Assembly (NCBI GenBank): GCA_002344885.1
Contig: DDUQ01000020.1
Span: 1 to 21,125, forward strand
Source of the DNA: Comamonadaceae bacterium UBA2334
Lineage (GTDB): Bacteria > Pseudomonadota > Gammaproteobacteria > Burkholderiales > Burkholderiaceae_C
Direction: 5' to 3'
DNA length: 21,125 bases
In this document: piece after piece, positions 1 through 7,459 of the stretch
How the letters are laid out: the number at the start of each line of letters is the position of its first letter
How positions within the stretch are numbered: the stretch's first letter is position 1
Notes under the pieces: generated by a model
The model's input: only the letters and a program-made list of their open reading frames with translations
Databases searched by the model: none
What the model was told of the DNA's origin: nothing
Translations under genes and position numbers: made by a program

Positions 1-855
1 GCCATGCTGGCGGCCCGCATCGGGCACGGCGCCACCGAACTGGTGCCCGATCTGGCCGCCCTGCTGCGCCCCTGCGGCCAATGGGGCAAGCTGCTGCTGG
101 CAGCCCGCAACCGCCTGGGCGTGGCGCTGATGGTGATGGACGACCCCCACGTTGCCGTGGACGACACCACCGTCACGCTGCGCACGCCGCAGCACCTGGG
201 GCAGGTGGGGGTGCACGGGGCACACCGCTGCTTCCTGTTTGAAGAGCGCGACCACCACGGCCACACGCTCAGCCTGAATTGGTTCGATGCGGCTGGCCAT
301 GTCATCGGGCGGCTGTTCCTCATGTCCAAATCGGGGCGGGAAGTGGCCTTGCCCCACCTGCACACGTTGGTGTTGCCTGACCAGAACCCGCTGTGGGTGC
401 CGGGTCAAACGGCGTTGCCTGCATTGCAAGCGCTGTCCGATGGTGGCGCGCCCGTGGTGCCCGAACCGTTGGCTGTCTTGGCCAACGGGCCCACCCACGC
501 CCAGCCCCTGGCCGAGCAGGCCGTGCTGGCTTGCGCCCACGTGCCGGAGGCCACGGTGTATTTGCAGGGCCGTGGCGTGGCGGTTCGGTACAGCGGGCCC
601 TTGCCCAAAACCATGCGCACGCCGGGGGCCGTGCATGCGTCCGACTCGGCCTGCAAGCTGCACCTGCGCATGGCGTTGGCCAGCCACGTGGCGCAAGCGG
701 ACGCAGCCGACGGCGGCCAGGTGCTGGTGGTGGACGACGGTGACGGCGGCCAACTGAGCCTGCGGGGGGGCGACACCGCCGCCGCCTCTCTGGCGTGGGT
801 GCAGGCCGTGGTGGGGGCATCGCAGGCACCACAGGCGCACCACATTCATCAATAA
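1..855 (+). CDS. hmuS: HmuS/HemS-like hemin utilisation protein (5' end outside window)
   Basis: Cytoplasmic hemin-handling protein of the HemS/HmuS/ChuS family, which receives imported heme and in some members degrades it. The frame is open from base 1, and the first visible residues (LAARIGHGATELVPD) match the part of HemS that lies some 30-35 residues after its N-terminus, so the true start is upstream and the ATG at base 4 is probably internal. The family is built from two similar halves. Here the first half covers visible residues 1 to about 130 (a segment like FDAAGHVIGRLFL is typical), and a shorter, more diverged second half runs from about 155 to 265. The position directly upstream of hmuTUV supports the assignment. 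The protein looks shorter and more diverged than textbook HemS, and I cannot place the proximal heme histidine with certainty, so heme degradation should not be assumed. Confidence 0.7.
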   Translation, partial: AMLAARIGHGATELVPDLAALLRPCGQWGKLLLAARNRLGVALMVMDDPHVAVDDTTVTLRTPQHLGQVGVHGAHRCFLFEERDHHGHTLSLNWFDAAGHVIGRLFLMSKSGREVALPHLHTLVLPDQNPLWVPGQTALPALQALSDGGAPVVPEPLAVLANGPTHAQPLAEQAVLACAHVPEATVYLQGRGVAVRYSGPLPKTMRTPGAVHASDSACKLHLRMALASHVAQADAADGGQVLVVDDGDGGQLSLRGGDTAAASLAWVQAVVGASQAPQAHHIHQ

Positions 856-882
856 AAACTGGCCTGACGCTTTATTGGATTG

Positions 883-901
883 ACATCAATGCTACATCAA
901 T
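883..901 (+). repeat. Direct repeat ACATCAAT x2 at the hmuT start
   Basis: ACATCAAT occurs at 883-890 and again at 894-901, an 11-bp period. The first copy is also part of the inverted repeat ATTGA-CA-TCAAT (879-890). It sits in a short AT-rich patch over the hmuT start, in an otherwise GC-rich window. It could be an operator or mRNA structure, or chance; it is not a recognisable Fur box. Confidence 0.3.
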
Positions 902-1770
902 CGAATTTCAATCGCCGCACTGCCTTGGCGCTTTCTCTGGCGTTGGGGGCCGTTGCGTTGCCCGCCACGGCATGGGCGCAGGCCAAGCCCGAGCGTTGGA
1001 TCGTGACCAACAGCTACGTGGCCGATATCGTGGTGGCGCTGGGTGGTGCGCCGCTGGTGGTGGCGGTGGGGGGCGGCTCCGACCACATTGCCGAACTCAA
1101 GGGCGTGCCGCGCCTGCCGGGCTTTCGCCAGACCTCGGCCGAGCCCATGCTGTCGGTCTCGCCCACACGTGTGCTGGTGACCAACGAATGGACGGTGCCG
1201 CAAACCCTCGACCAGCTCCGCGCGGCTGGCGTCGCTGTGGACATGCTGGACGGCGAGCAGACGGTGGCCGGTACCGAAAAGCGCATCCGCACGGTGGCGA
1301 AACTGCTGGGCAAGGACGCGCAGGGCGAGCAGTTGGTGTCCCGCTTCAAGCAGGAACTGGCCGAGGTGACCGCACTGGTGGCCAAACAACCTCGCAAGCC
1401 CAAGGCCCTGTTTGTGCTGGCCGGGGGCGGGCGACCCACCCTGGTGGGCGGCAAGGGCAGCAATGTGGCTTTGCTGCTGGAGCTGGCCGGAGCCGACAAC
1501 GTGGCCAAAGGGGTGGAAGGCTTCAAGGCCATGAGCACCGAGGCCATGATCGAGGCTGCCCCCGACTTCATCCTGACCAACCAGGATGGCACCACGCCGG
1601 TCGATGGCGTGCCCGTTGCCCTGAAAGCACCCGGTGCACGTGACACACCCGCAGGCAAGGCCGGGCGGCTCATCACCATTCCCGGTCAGTACCTGCAGGG
1701 CATGGGCATCCTCACGCCGCAAGGGGTGCGGGTGCTGGCGCGCCAGTTGCACGCGGGCTTCCCCGCATGA
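889..1770 (+). CDS. hmuT: Heme ABC transporter periplasmic binding protein HmuT
   Basis: Periplasmic cluster-A-type solute-binding protein that captures heme and hands it to HmuU. The N-terminus is an export signal: NRR, then a hydrophobic run, with likely cleavage after AWA at residue 30. The mature protein starts as family members do (RWIVTNSYVADIVVALG) and keeps typical segments such as GLPG-like RLPGFRQTSAEPMLSVSPTRVL, here split by normal variation, and LITIPGQYLQGMGILTP near the end. The length from the ATG is 293 residues, normal for the family. The start could instead be TTG at 880, three codons upstream; neither has a clear ribosome binding site, and I prefer the ATG. The stop overlaps the hmuU start (ATGA), so the two are translationally coupled. 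Confidence 0.92.
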   Translation: MLHQSNFNRRTALALSLALGAVALPATAWAQAKPERWIVTNSYVADIVVALGGAPLVVAVGGGSDHIAELKGVPRLPGFRQTSAEPMLSVSPTRVLVTNEWTVPQTLDQLRAAGVAVDMLDGEQTVAGTEKRIRTVAKLLGKDAQGEQLVSRFKQELAEVTALVAKQPRKPKALFVLAGGGRPTLVGGKGSNVALLLELAGADNVAKGVEGFKAMSTEAMIEAAPDFILTNQDGTTPVDGVPVALKAPGARDTPAGKAGRLITIPGQYLQGMGILTPQGVRVLARQLHAGFPA

Positions 1771-2813
1771 CGCTGACCAGCACGCGCTTTCGCGGACCGG
1801 GCACATTGGCCGTGGCCCTGCTGCTGTTCGTGGCCACCGCCGTGGTGGCCACTGGAACGGGGGCGGTCTACATTCCGCCTCTGCGGGTGCTGGCCATCCT
1901 GTTCGGGTTGGACGACCCGGCCATTACCGACGCACACCGGGCGGTGGTGTTGAATGTGCGGGCCCCCCGCGTGCTGCTGGCCCTGCTGGCGGGGGCTGGT
2001 CTGGCCTGTGCCGGAGTCATGATGCAGGCGCTGTTTCGCAACCCGCTGGCCGACCCGGCGCTGATCGGTGTCTCCGCCGGGGCAGCGTTGGGTGCGGTGG
2101 CCACCATCGTGCTGGGGGCCACGCTGCTGCATGGCCTCAGCAAGGTGCTGGGGGTGTGGACGCTGCCGGTGGCCGCTTTTTTGGGCGCGCTGGTCACGGC
2201 CACGCTGGTGTTCAAGCTGTCCAGCCGGGATGGGCAGGTCGACGCCACCACCATGCTGCTGTGCGGCATTGCCGTCAACGCCCTCACCGGCGCGGGCATC
2301 GGTCTGTTGACCTATCTGGCCACGGACGAGCAGTTGCGCAACCTCACGTTCTGGAGCCTGGGCAGCCTGGGGGCAGCCACGTGGTCGTCGCTGATGGGGG
2401 CGGCTCCCGCCATCCTGTTGATGGTGCTGGTGGGGCCCTGGTTGGCCCACCAGCTCAACGCCCTTTTGCTGGGCGAGTCCGAGGCCTTGCACCTGGGCGT
2501 GGCGGTGGAGCGGCTCAAGCGCACGGTGGTGGCACTCACGGCAGCGTCTGCCGGGGCGGTGGTGGCTGTCAGCGGGGTGATCGGTTTCATTGGGCTGGTC
2601 GCGCCGCACATGGCGCGGATGCTGGTGGGCCCCGACCACCGCTATGTGTTGCCGCTGGCCTCGCTGATCGGGGCCACGCTGCTGACGGCGGGCGACCTGG
2701 TGGCCCGCACGGCGGTTCGCCCGGCGGAGCTGCCTATCGGCATCCTGACGGCGTTCATGGGAGCACCATTTTTTCTGTGGTTGTTGCGGCGGCGCCAAGC
2801 CGTTGGAGGTTGA
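1767..2813 (+). CDS. hmuU: Heme ABC transporter permease HmuU (FecCD family)
   Basis: Inner-membrane permease of the FecCD/BtuC family, 348 residues, the usual length; it forms a homodimer that passes heme from HmuT to the cytoplasm. The sequence is strongly hydrophobic with about ten predicted membrane segments. The family hallmark GAGLACAGVMMQALFRNPLA followed by DPALIGVSAGAALGA is present at roughly residues 75-110, and a second hallmark, SGVIGFIGLVAPHMAR, at about residues 268-283, is the loop that couples to the ATPase. It begins inside the hmuT stop codon (ATGA overlap) and ends 3 bp before the next gene, so it is in the middle of a tight operon. Confidence 0.95.
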   Translation: MTLTSTRFRGPGTLAVALLLFVATAVVATGTGAVYIPPLRVLAILFGLDDPAITDAHRAVVLNVRAPRVLLALLAGAGLACAGVMMQALFRNPLADPALIGVSAGAALGAVATIVLGATLLHGLSKVLGVWTLPVAAFLGALVTATLVFKLSSRDGQVDATTMLLCGIAVNALTGAGIGLLTYLATDEQLRNLTFWSLGSLGAATWSSLMGAAPAILLMVLVGPWLAHQLNALLLGESEALHLGVAVERLKRTVVALTAASAGAVVAVSGVIGFIGLVAPHMARMLVGPDHRYVLPLASLIGATLLTAGDLVARTAVRPAELPIGILTAFMGAPFFLWLLRRRQAVGG

Positions 2814-2816
2814 AGC

Positions 2817-3680
2817 ATGGCCAATGTGCTGATTGCAGGCTGCGGGTATGTGGGCACGGCGCTGGCGCACAGCCTGTTGCCCGAACACCGGGTGTGGGGC
2901 ATCCGACGCCAGGTTGACCGTCTGCCAAGTGGTGTGGAACCGCTGGCGCTGGACCTGTCAGTCCCTTTTGCCTTGCCCCAGGGTGTGGCCTTTGAATGGG
3001 TGTTTTACACGGCTGCTGCGGCGGAATTCACGCCTGCCGCGTTCCAGGCCGCATACGTCGATGGCCCCCGCCACCTGGTGCAGGCGCTTCTGGTGGCGGG
3101 TCAGCGTCCCCGACAGGTGTTCTACACCTCCAGCACCGGGGTGTACGGCCAGCGGGAGGGCGAGCGCGTCGACGACACCACCCCAGCCGAACCTGGTGAT
3201 TCCACCGGCCGAGCCGTGTTGCAAGGCGAACAGACGTTTCTCACCAGTGGGCTGCCCAGCACGGCCGTGCGGTTTTCCGGCATCTACGGCCCCGGCCGGG
3301 CCAGCCTGGTGCACGACCTTGCGGCCGGGCGCGCCGGCGTCAGCGATGTGCCCATGATTGCCAACCTGATTCACCGCGATGACTGCGTGGGGGTGCTGCG
3401 CTTCCTGCTGCAGCACGCCCAGACCGGCCCGGTGCCAACTGTGGTGCTGGCTTGTGACCCGCAGCCGACCGACCGCAATGAGCTCATGCGGTGGCTGGCT
3501 GGGCGCATGGGCCTGGATGCAGCCAACCTGCCCGTTCGCCCATTGCCGCCCATGGTGCGTGGCCGCAAGCACTGCCACAGCGCGTGGCTGCAGCAGGCGG
3601 GCTACACGTTTCGCTACCCCAGCTTCCGTGAAGGCTACGAGGCCCTGCTGCAATCCGAGGACTGGCACCATGGCCGCTGA
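2817..3680 (+). CDS. NAD(P)-binding SDR / epimerase-like protein inside the heme operon
   Basis: Atypical extended short-chain dehydrogenase/reductase, 287 residues, similar in style to E. coli YeeZ. The Rossmann dinucleotide motif GCGYVG is at residues 8-13. Two arginines at the end of the second strand (GIRR, 28-31) suggest NADP(H). The active-site serine segment TSSTGVYG is at 104-111 and the later family motif RFSGIYGPGR at 152-161. The usual catalytic YxxxK is not evident where expected: the region reads DSTGRAVLQGEQ. The gene lies between hmuU (3 bp gap) and hmuV (11 bp overlap), so it is expressed with the heme importer. Substrate is unknown; a role in reducing or processing heme or a metal-binding cofactor is only a guess from position. 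Confidence 0.85.
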   Translation: MANVLIAGCGYVGTALAHSLLPEHRVWGIRRQVDRLPSGVEPLALDLSVPFALPQGVAFEWVFYTAAAAEFTPAAFQAAYVDGPRHLVQALLVAGQRPRQVFYTSSTGVYGQREGERVDDTTPAEPGDSTGRAVLQGEQTFLTSGLPSTAVRFSGIYGPGRASLVHDLAAGRAGVSDVPMIANLIHRDDCVGVLRFLLQHAQTGPVPTVVLACDPQPTDRNELMRWLAGRMGLDAANLPVRPLPPMVRGRKHCHSAWLQQAGYTFRYPSFREGYEALLQSEDWHHGR

Positions 3681-4557
3681 ATCCGTCATCAACCTGTCCG
3701 TGCGAGCCCTGCGGGTGCAGCGCGGCGCGCGCCTGCTCGCCAGCCTGGATGCGGTCGATGTGCATGCAGGCGAGTTCGTGGCCCTCATTGGCCCCAACGG
3801 CGCGGGCAAATCAACCGTGCTCAAAGGGCTGACCGGTGAATGGCCGGCCGACGGCCACATCACGTTGCTGGGCCAGCCCCTGTCCGGCTGGCATCGGCCG
3901 CGTCTGGCCCAGCACATGGCCGTCATGCCGCAGCAGTCGCATCTGAACTTCGACTTCACCGTGCGCGAGGTCGTCACCCTGGGGCGGCTCCCCCACCGGG
4001 GAGAACCGCTTGCACGCACCCGCCAAGCGGTGGACGCGGCGCTGGACACGCTTTCGCTGCAGGCGTTTGCCCCGCGGCGGTTCACCACCCTGTCGGGCGG
4101 CGAGCGCCAGCGGGTGCAGTTTGCCCGCGTCATCGCGCAGATATGGGGGCAAACTGGCCCCCGCCTGTTGCTGTTGGATGAGCCCACCTCGGCGCTGGAC
4201 CTGGCGCAGCAGCAGTCTGTGTTGGACCATGCGTGGGTCCTGGCCCGCGAAGGCGTGACCGTGGTGGCCGTGATGCACGACCTCAACATGGTCAGCCGCT
4301 ACGCCAGCCGCGTGCTGGCGCTGCACCAGGGGCATTTGGTGGCTGACACCACACCTGCCGATTTCATGCACAGCCAGCGCCTGCACGAGGTGTTCGGGGT
4401 GCAGGTGGCGGTCGAACGCTCGCAGATCGACCACCTGCCGGTGGTGCTGATGGGGCCGCAGGGCGTCCGCGAGGTGCCTCGGAGTTACCCGGCTCCACCA
4501 CTCGAGGGCAAGCAAGCAGTGTTTTCGCCTGTGCCCCGGGCAGTCAACCTTTCCTGA
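3670..4557 (+). CDS. hmuV: Heme ABC transporter ATPase HmuV
   Basis: Cytoplasmic ATPase that powers heme import through HmuU, 295 residues. Walker A GPNGAGKS at 41-48, Q-loop glutamines at 88-89, signature LSGGERQR at 141-148, Walker B LLLLDEPTSALD at about 166-177 and the switch histidine in VMHDLN (H203) are all intact. The open frame extends upstream into the SDR gene, but the ATG at 3670 gives the normal ABC N-terminus (INLSVRALRVQRGARLL) and overlaps the SDR stop by 11 bp. A tail of about 25 residues after the usual end (rich in Pro and Ser) is a small oddity. The copper-type genes begin only 24 bp downstream. Confidence 0.95.
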   Translation: MAAESVINLSVRALRVQRGARLLASLDAVDVHAGEFVALIGPNGAGKSTVLKGLTGEWPADGHITLLGQPLSGWHRPRLAQHMAVMPQQSHLNFDFTVREVVTLGRLPHRGEPLARTRQAVDAALDTLSLQAFAPRRFTTLSGGERQRVQFARVIAQIWGQTGPRLLLLDEPTSALDLAQQQSVLDHAWVLAREGVTVVAVMHDLNMVSRYASRVLALHQGHLVADTTPADFMHSQRLHEVFGVQVAVERSQIDHLPVVLMGPQGVREVPRSYPAPPLEGKQAVFSPVPRAVNLS

Positions 4558-4567
4558 ACCCCAACCC

Positions 4568-4573
4568 AAGGAG
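4568..4573 (+). promoter_or_regulatory. Strong Shine-Dalgarno AAGGAG for first mbnP
   Basis: AAGGAG with an 8-bp spacer before the ATG at 4582. It is one of the best ribosome binding sites in the window and much stronger than those of the heme genes before it, which suggests high expression of the first MbnP. Confidence 0.75.
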
Positions 4574-4581
4574 ATATCCCC

Positions 4582-5478
4582 ATGAAGCAATTTGTCAGCC
4601 TTGCCCTCGTTGCCGCTGCTCTGTCAGCCTGTTCAACCGTTCCCGACACACCGGCTGCGGTAAGCGCCCAACAGGTCAACCTCCAGTTTGCGGCCGAAGT
4701 GAATGGCCAACCCTTCGCCTGTGGCCAGCAATACACCAAAGTGGGCACCACGGGTTCCACGGCCACGCCGTCTGACTTCCGCTTTTATGTGAGCGAGGTG
4801 CACCTCATCGGTGCCAGCGGCCAGGCTGTGCCGGTCAAGCTGGACCAAGACGGCGTGTGGCAGCTCGAAAACATCGCCCTGCTCGACTTCGAAAACGGCA
4901 CGGGTCCCTGCCGCAATGGCACCAGCGGCATGAACACGGCTGTGCGCGGCCATGTGCCCGCAGGCGTGTACACCGGGGTGCGCTTCACCTTGGGCGTGCC
5001 TTTCAACCGCAACCATGGCGACCCCACCGTGGCCCCATCGCCGTTGAACAACACCGCCATGTTCTGGAACTGGCAGGGGGGTTACAAGTTCCTCAAGTTC
5101 GACACCGCCAGTTCGGGCCAACCCGCCACCACCCAAGCGCCTGACCCACGGGGTGGTGGCAATGCGTCCGGCTTTTCTGTGCACCTGGGCAGCACCGTGT
5201 GTGCAGCACCCAGCAAAACCACAGCCCCCAGCGCGTGCCAGAACAGCAACCGCGTGACCGTGGAGTTCAAGAACTTCGACCCTGCCAAGGGCACCATCGT
5301 GGCCGACATCGGCCGCGTGCTGGCTGGGGCCAACTTGGATGTGAATGCGCCCCAAACTTCGCCCGGTTGCATGAGCTTCCCTAAAGACGCCGATTGCCCA
5401 CCGGTGATGGGTGCATTGGGTCTGGCCTACGACGGCACCCCTGCGCCTGGGGCGCAGCGCCTGTTTTCCATGCGGTGA
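4582..5478 (+). CDS. mbnP: MbnP-family copper-binding lipoprotein (first copy)
   Basis: Member of the MbnP / metallo-mystery-pair four-Cys family (TIGR04052-type). Characterised MbnP is a periplasmic protein that binds copper after its MbnH partner converts a tryptophan to kynurenine. The N-terminus is a lipoprotein signal with lipobox LSAC (Cys17), so the mature protein should be membrane-anchored. Family landmarks follow in order: LQFAAEVNGQPFACG (34-48), DFRFYVSEVHLI (65-76), the strong motif MFWNWQGGYKFLKF (160-173) and GFSVHLGSTVC (197-207). Six cysteines after the lipobox lie at 47, 110, 207, 219, 263 and 272 and look like three pairs. W162 or W164 is the natural kynurenine candidate (inference). 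298 residues. It lies 24 bp after hmuV and 12 bp before its mbnH partner. Confidence 0.9.
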   Translation: MKQFVSLALVAAALSACSTVPDTPAAVSAQQVNLQFAAEVNGQPFACGQQYTKVGTTGSTATPSDFRFYVSEVHLIGASGQAVPVKLDQDGVWQLENIALLDFENGTGPCRNGTSGMNTAVRGHVPAGVYTGVRFTLGVPFNRNHGDPTVAPSPLNNTAMFWNWQGGYKFLKFDTASSGQPATTQAPDPRGGGNASGFSVHLGSTVCAAPSKTTAPSACQNSNRVTVEFKNFDPAKGTIVADIGRVLAGANLDVNAPQTSPGCMSFPKDADCPPVMGALGLAYDGTPAPGAQRLFSMR

Positions 5479-5490
5479 GGTCGAACTGGC

Positions 5491-6672
5491 ATGCGTGTGT
5501 TCGTCAGAACCGGTGTGATGGTGGCGTTGGTGGTGTCCGCCTGGGTGTCGCTCTCGGGCAGCACCGCCAATGGCTTCACCTGGGGCCTCCCCGCCTGGGT
5601 ACCACCCCCCGTGGTGCCCGCAGACAACCCCATGTCGCGCCCCAAGGTCGAGCTGGGGCGACACCTGTTCTACGACGCGCGCCTGTCGGCCAATGGCCAG
5701 ATGTCGTGCGCCACCTGCCACCACCAGGACAAGGCTTTTACCGATGGCTTGGCTGTGGCCGAGGGCATCACGGGCCAGAAGGGCACACGCAGTGCCATGA
5801 GCCTGGCGAATGTGGCTTACCTGCCCACGCTGACCTGGGCCAACCCGCAACTCAAGTCGCTGGAGGTGCAGGCCCTGATCCCGTTGTTTGGCGAACACCC
5901 GGTGGAAATGGGCATGGCCGGCAAAGAGGCTGAGCTGTTCAGCCGCCTGAAGGCGGATGCCACCTACCGCAAGCTGTTTGCGCAGGCGTTCCCGGCAGAG
6001 GCACGGCAAGGTGACGAGGTGCTGTATTCCTTGTCCACGCTGACCAAGGCCATTGCGGCGTTCGAGCGCAGCCTGCTGTCATTCGACAGCCCCTACGACC
6101 GCTACAAATACGGCGACGACCCCAACGCCGTCAGCGAGGCGGCCAAACGCGGTGAGGCGCTGTTTTTCAGCGAAAAGATGGAGTGCTACCACTGCCACGG
6201 GGGCTTCGGTTTCAACGACAACGTGCAGCACAGCCGCTTGCCGTTTGCCGAGTCTGGCTTTCACAACACCGGCCTGTACAACACGGACGGGCAGGGCAGC
6301 TACCCGGACGACAACCCTGGCATCACTGAATTCACCGGCCAGGCATCGGACCGGGGGCGGTTCCGCACCGCCAGCCTGCGCAACGTGGCGGTCACCGCAC
6401 CCTACATGCACGACGGCTCCATTCCCACGCTGGAGCAAGTCATTCGCCAGCACTATGCGTTGGCCGGACGGTCCACCGCAGCCACCGGCCAGCCCAGCCC
6501 CCTGCGCAGCGAACTGCTGGCCGGCTTTGAGGTGAGCGACGACGAAGTGGCCGACGTGGTGGCCTTTCTGAACGCACTGACCGACCCTCACTTTCTGCGC
6601 AACCCCAACCTGGCCAATCCCTGGCCAGCGGGTACAGCCGTGCCCTCAGCGGTGGTGCGCCAAGCGCCCTGA
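5491..6672 (+). CDS. mbnH: MbnH-family di-heme enzyme (first copy)
   Basis: Periplasmic di-heme protein of the MauG/bacterial cytochrome c peroxidase superfamily, of the MbnH type that pairs with MbnP (TIGR04039-type). It is expected to oxidise a tryptophan of MbnP to kynurenine rather than act as a simple peroxidase. Two c-type heme sites are visible: CATCH at 73-77 and CYHCH at 232-236. The family motifs HHQDKAFTDG (77-86), PLFGEHPVEMG (131-141), FHNTGLYN (257-264) and APYMHDGS (303-310) are intact; the Tyr in FHNTGLYN and the Met in APYMHDGS are candidates for distal or structural roles. The N-terminus is a Sec-type signal, with no lipobox. 393 residues. It follows mbnP by 12 bp, and its stop overlaps the tonB start by one base (TGATG). 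Confidence 0.92.
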   Translation: MRVFVRTGVMVALVVSAWVSLSGSTANGFTWGLPAWVPPPVVPADNPMSRPKVELGRHLFYDARLSANGQMSCATCHHQDKAFTDGLAVAEGITGQKGTRSAMSLANVAYLPTLTWANPQLKSLEVQALIPLFGEHPVEMGMAGKEAELFSRLKADATYRKLFAQAFPAEARQGDEVLYSLSTLTKAIAAFERSLLSFDSPYDRYKYGDDPNAVSEAAKRGEALFFSEKMECYHCHGGFGFNDNVQHSRLPFAESGFHNTGLYNTDGQGSYPDDNPGITEFTGQASDRGRFRTASLRNVAVTAPYMHDGSIPTLEQVIRQHYALAGRSTAATGQPSPLRSELLAGFEVSDDEVADVVAFLNALTDPHFLRNPNLANPWPAGTAVPSAVVRQAP

Positions 6673-7379
6673 TGCACATGCAAGCCGCCGCTCAAGCGCC
6701 ACGCCAACTCTCGCGCAACGCCACCCTTGCCATGACGGTGGTGGGCCTGCACGTGGCTGGCGTGTACGCCCTGCAAAGCGGCCTGCTGCGTCGTGCGGTG
6801 GAGGTGGTGGTGCCGGTACAGGTGCTGGCCCAGTTCGTTGAGCCCGCACAACCCAAGGTGGAGCCACCTCCGCCCCCATCGCCCCCGCCCAAATCCAGGC
6901 TCACCCCGCAGCCGGTACCGCACAAGCCCCAGCCCACACCGCTGCCACCCCCACCCATGCCACTGGCAGTTGTCTCGGCTGAGCCCTCCCCCAACGCTGT
7001 GACAGGCGTGACCACGCCTCAACCCCCTGCGCCACCCGTCGCAGCGCCGGTGTCGGTGGTGCCAGTTGTCCCGCCCGCGCCACCGGCACCGCCGCGCATC
7101 GAACTGCCCAGCAGCCATGCCGACTACCTGAACAACCCGGCCCCGCGCTACCCGCCCGTCAGCAAACGCCTGGGCGAGCAGGGCAAGGTGGTGGTGCGGG
7201 TGTTCATTGGTGTGGATGGCACCGCCTCCCAGGCCGAGGTGCGCACCAGCAGCGGGTTTGACCGCCTGGACCAGACCGCATTGAACACCGTGCTGGGCTG
7301 GAAGTACGTGCCGGGCAAGGTGAACGGCGAGCCCAAGGCCATGTGGTTCAACGTGCCCATCAACTTTGTGCTGGAGTAA
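6672..7379 (+). CDS. tonB: TonB energy transducer
   Basis: Inner-membrane-anchored, periplasm-spanning TonB, 235 residues, which carries proton-motive energy from ExbB/ExbD to outer-membrane receptors. A single N-terminal membrane segment (about 17-38) contains a histidine (H27), as the TonB anchor usually does. A long proline-rich spacer runs from 58 to 142 with PK/KP repeats. The C-terminal TonB domain (about 150-235) has the typical PRYPPVSKRLGEQGKVVVRV start and the KYVPGKVNGEP segment. It begins at the mbnH stop, so MbnH and TonB are translationally coupled. That is notable because no TonB-dependent receptor is encoded in this window: the receptor must be elsewhere, perhaps just upstream of hmuS. 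Confidence 0.95.
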   Translation: MHMQAAAQAPRQLSRNATLAMTVVGLHVAGVYALQSGLLRRAVEVVVPVQVLAQFVEPAQPKVEPPPPPSPPPKSRLTPQPVPHKPQPTPLPPPPMPLAVVSAEPSPNAVTGVTTPQPPAPPVAAPVSVVPVVPPAPPAPPRIELPSSHADYLNNPAPRYPPVSKRLGEQGKVVVRVFIGVDGTASQAEVRTSSGFDRLDQTALNTVLGWKYVPGKVNGEPKAMWFNVPINFVLE

Positions 7380-7389
7380 AGGCATTTTT

Positions 7390-7434
7390 ATGTATGAAAA
7401 GTGCCGCTGGCGTTTGATTGGTCGGACTGCTTAG
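7390..7434 (+). other. Possible 14-codon leader ORF in the tonB-exbB gap
   Basis: The 80-bp gap between tonB and exbB is the largest within the + strand gene run and is more AT-rich than its surroundings. It holds ATG ... TAG encoding MYEKCRWRLIGRTA, preceded by AAAGG (7378-7382) at 7 bp. It could be a leader peptide or chance; there is no promoter I would trust in the gap. Confidence 0.2.
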
Positions 7435-7459
7435 CTACTGAAAATTCGGAGTTGGTTAG

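Noticed and set aside
855..889. Fur box in front of hmuT
   Set aside because: The AT-rich patch lacks the 19-bp GATAATGATAATCATTATC-like pattern; the real iron-responsive promoter is probably upstream of the window.
892..6009. Long minus-strand open frames (for example 892-1806, 1686-2888, 2958-4289, 4633-6009)
   Set aside because: They lie antisense to clearly recognisable genes, have His/Arg/Gln-rich composition from GC-rich reverse reading, and match no family.
5491..6672. Calling the di-heme proteins ordinary cytochrome c peroxidases
   Set aside because: The strict pairing with MbnP-type proteins and the motifs FHNTGLYN and APYMHDGS fit the MbnH branch better; the same holds for 10000-11202.
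7390..7434. Methanobactin precursor peptide in the tonB-exbB gap
   Set aside because: The 14-residue frame has one Cys only and no leader/core organisation, and there are no mbnB or mbnC genes in the window.
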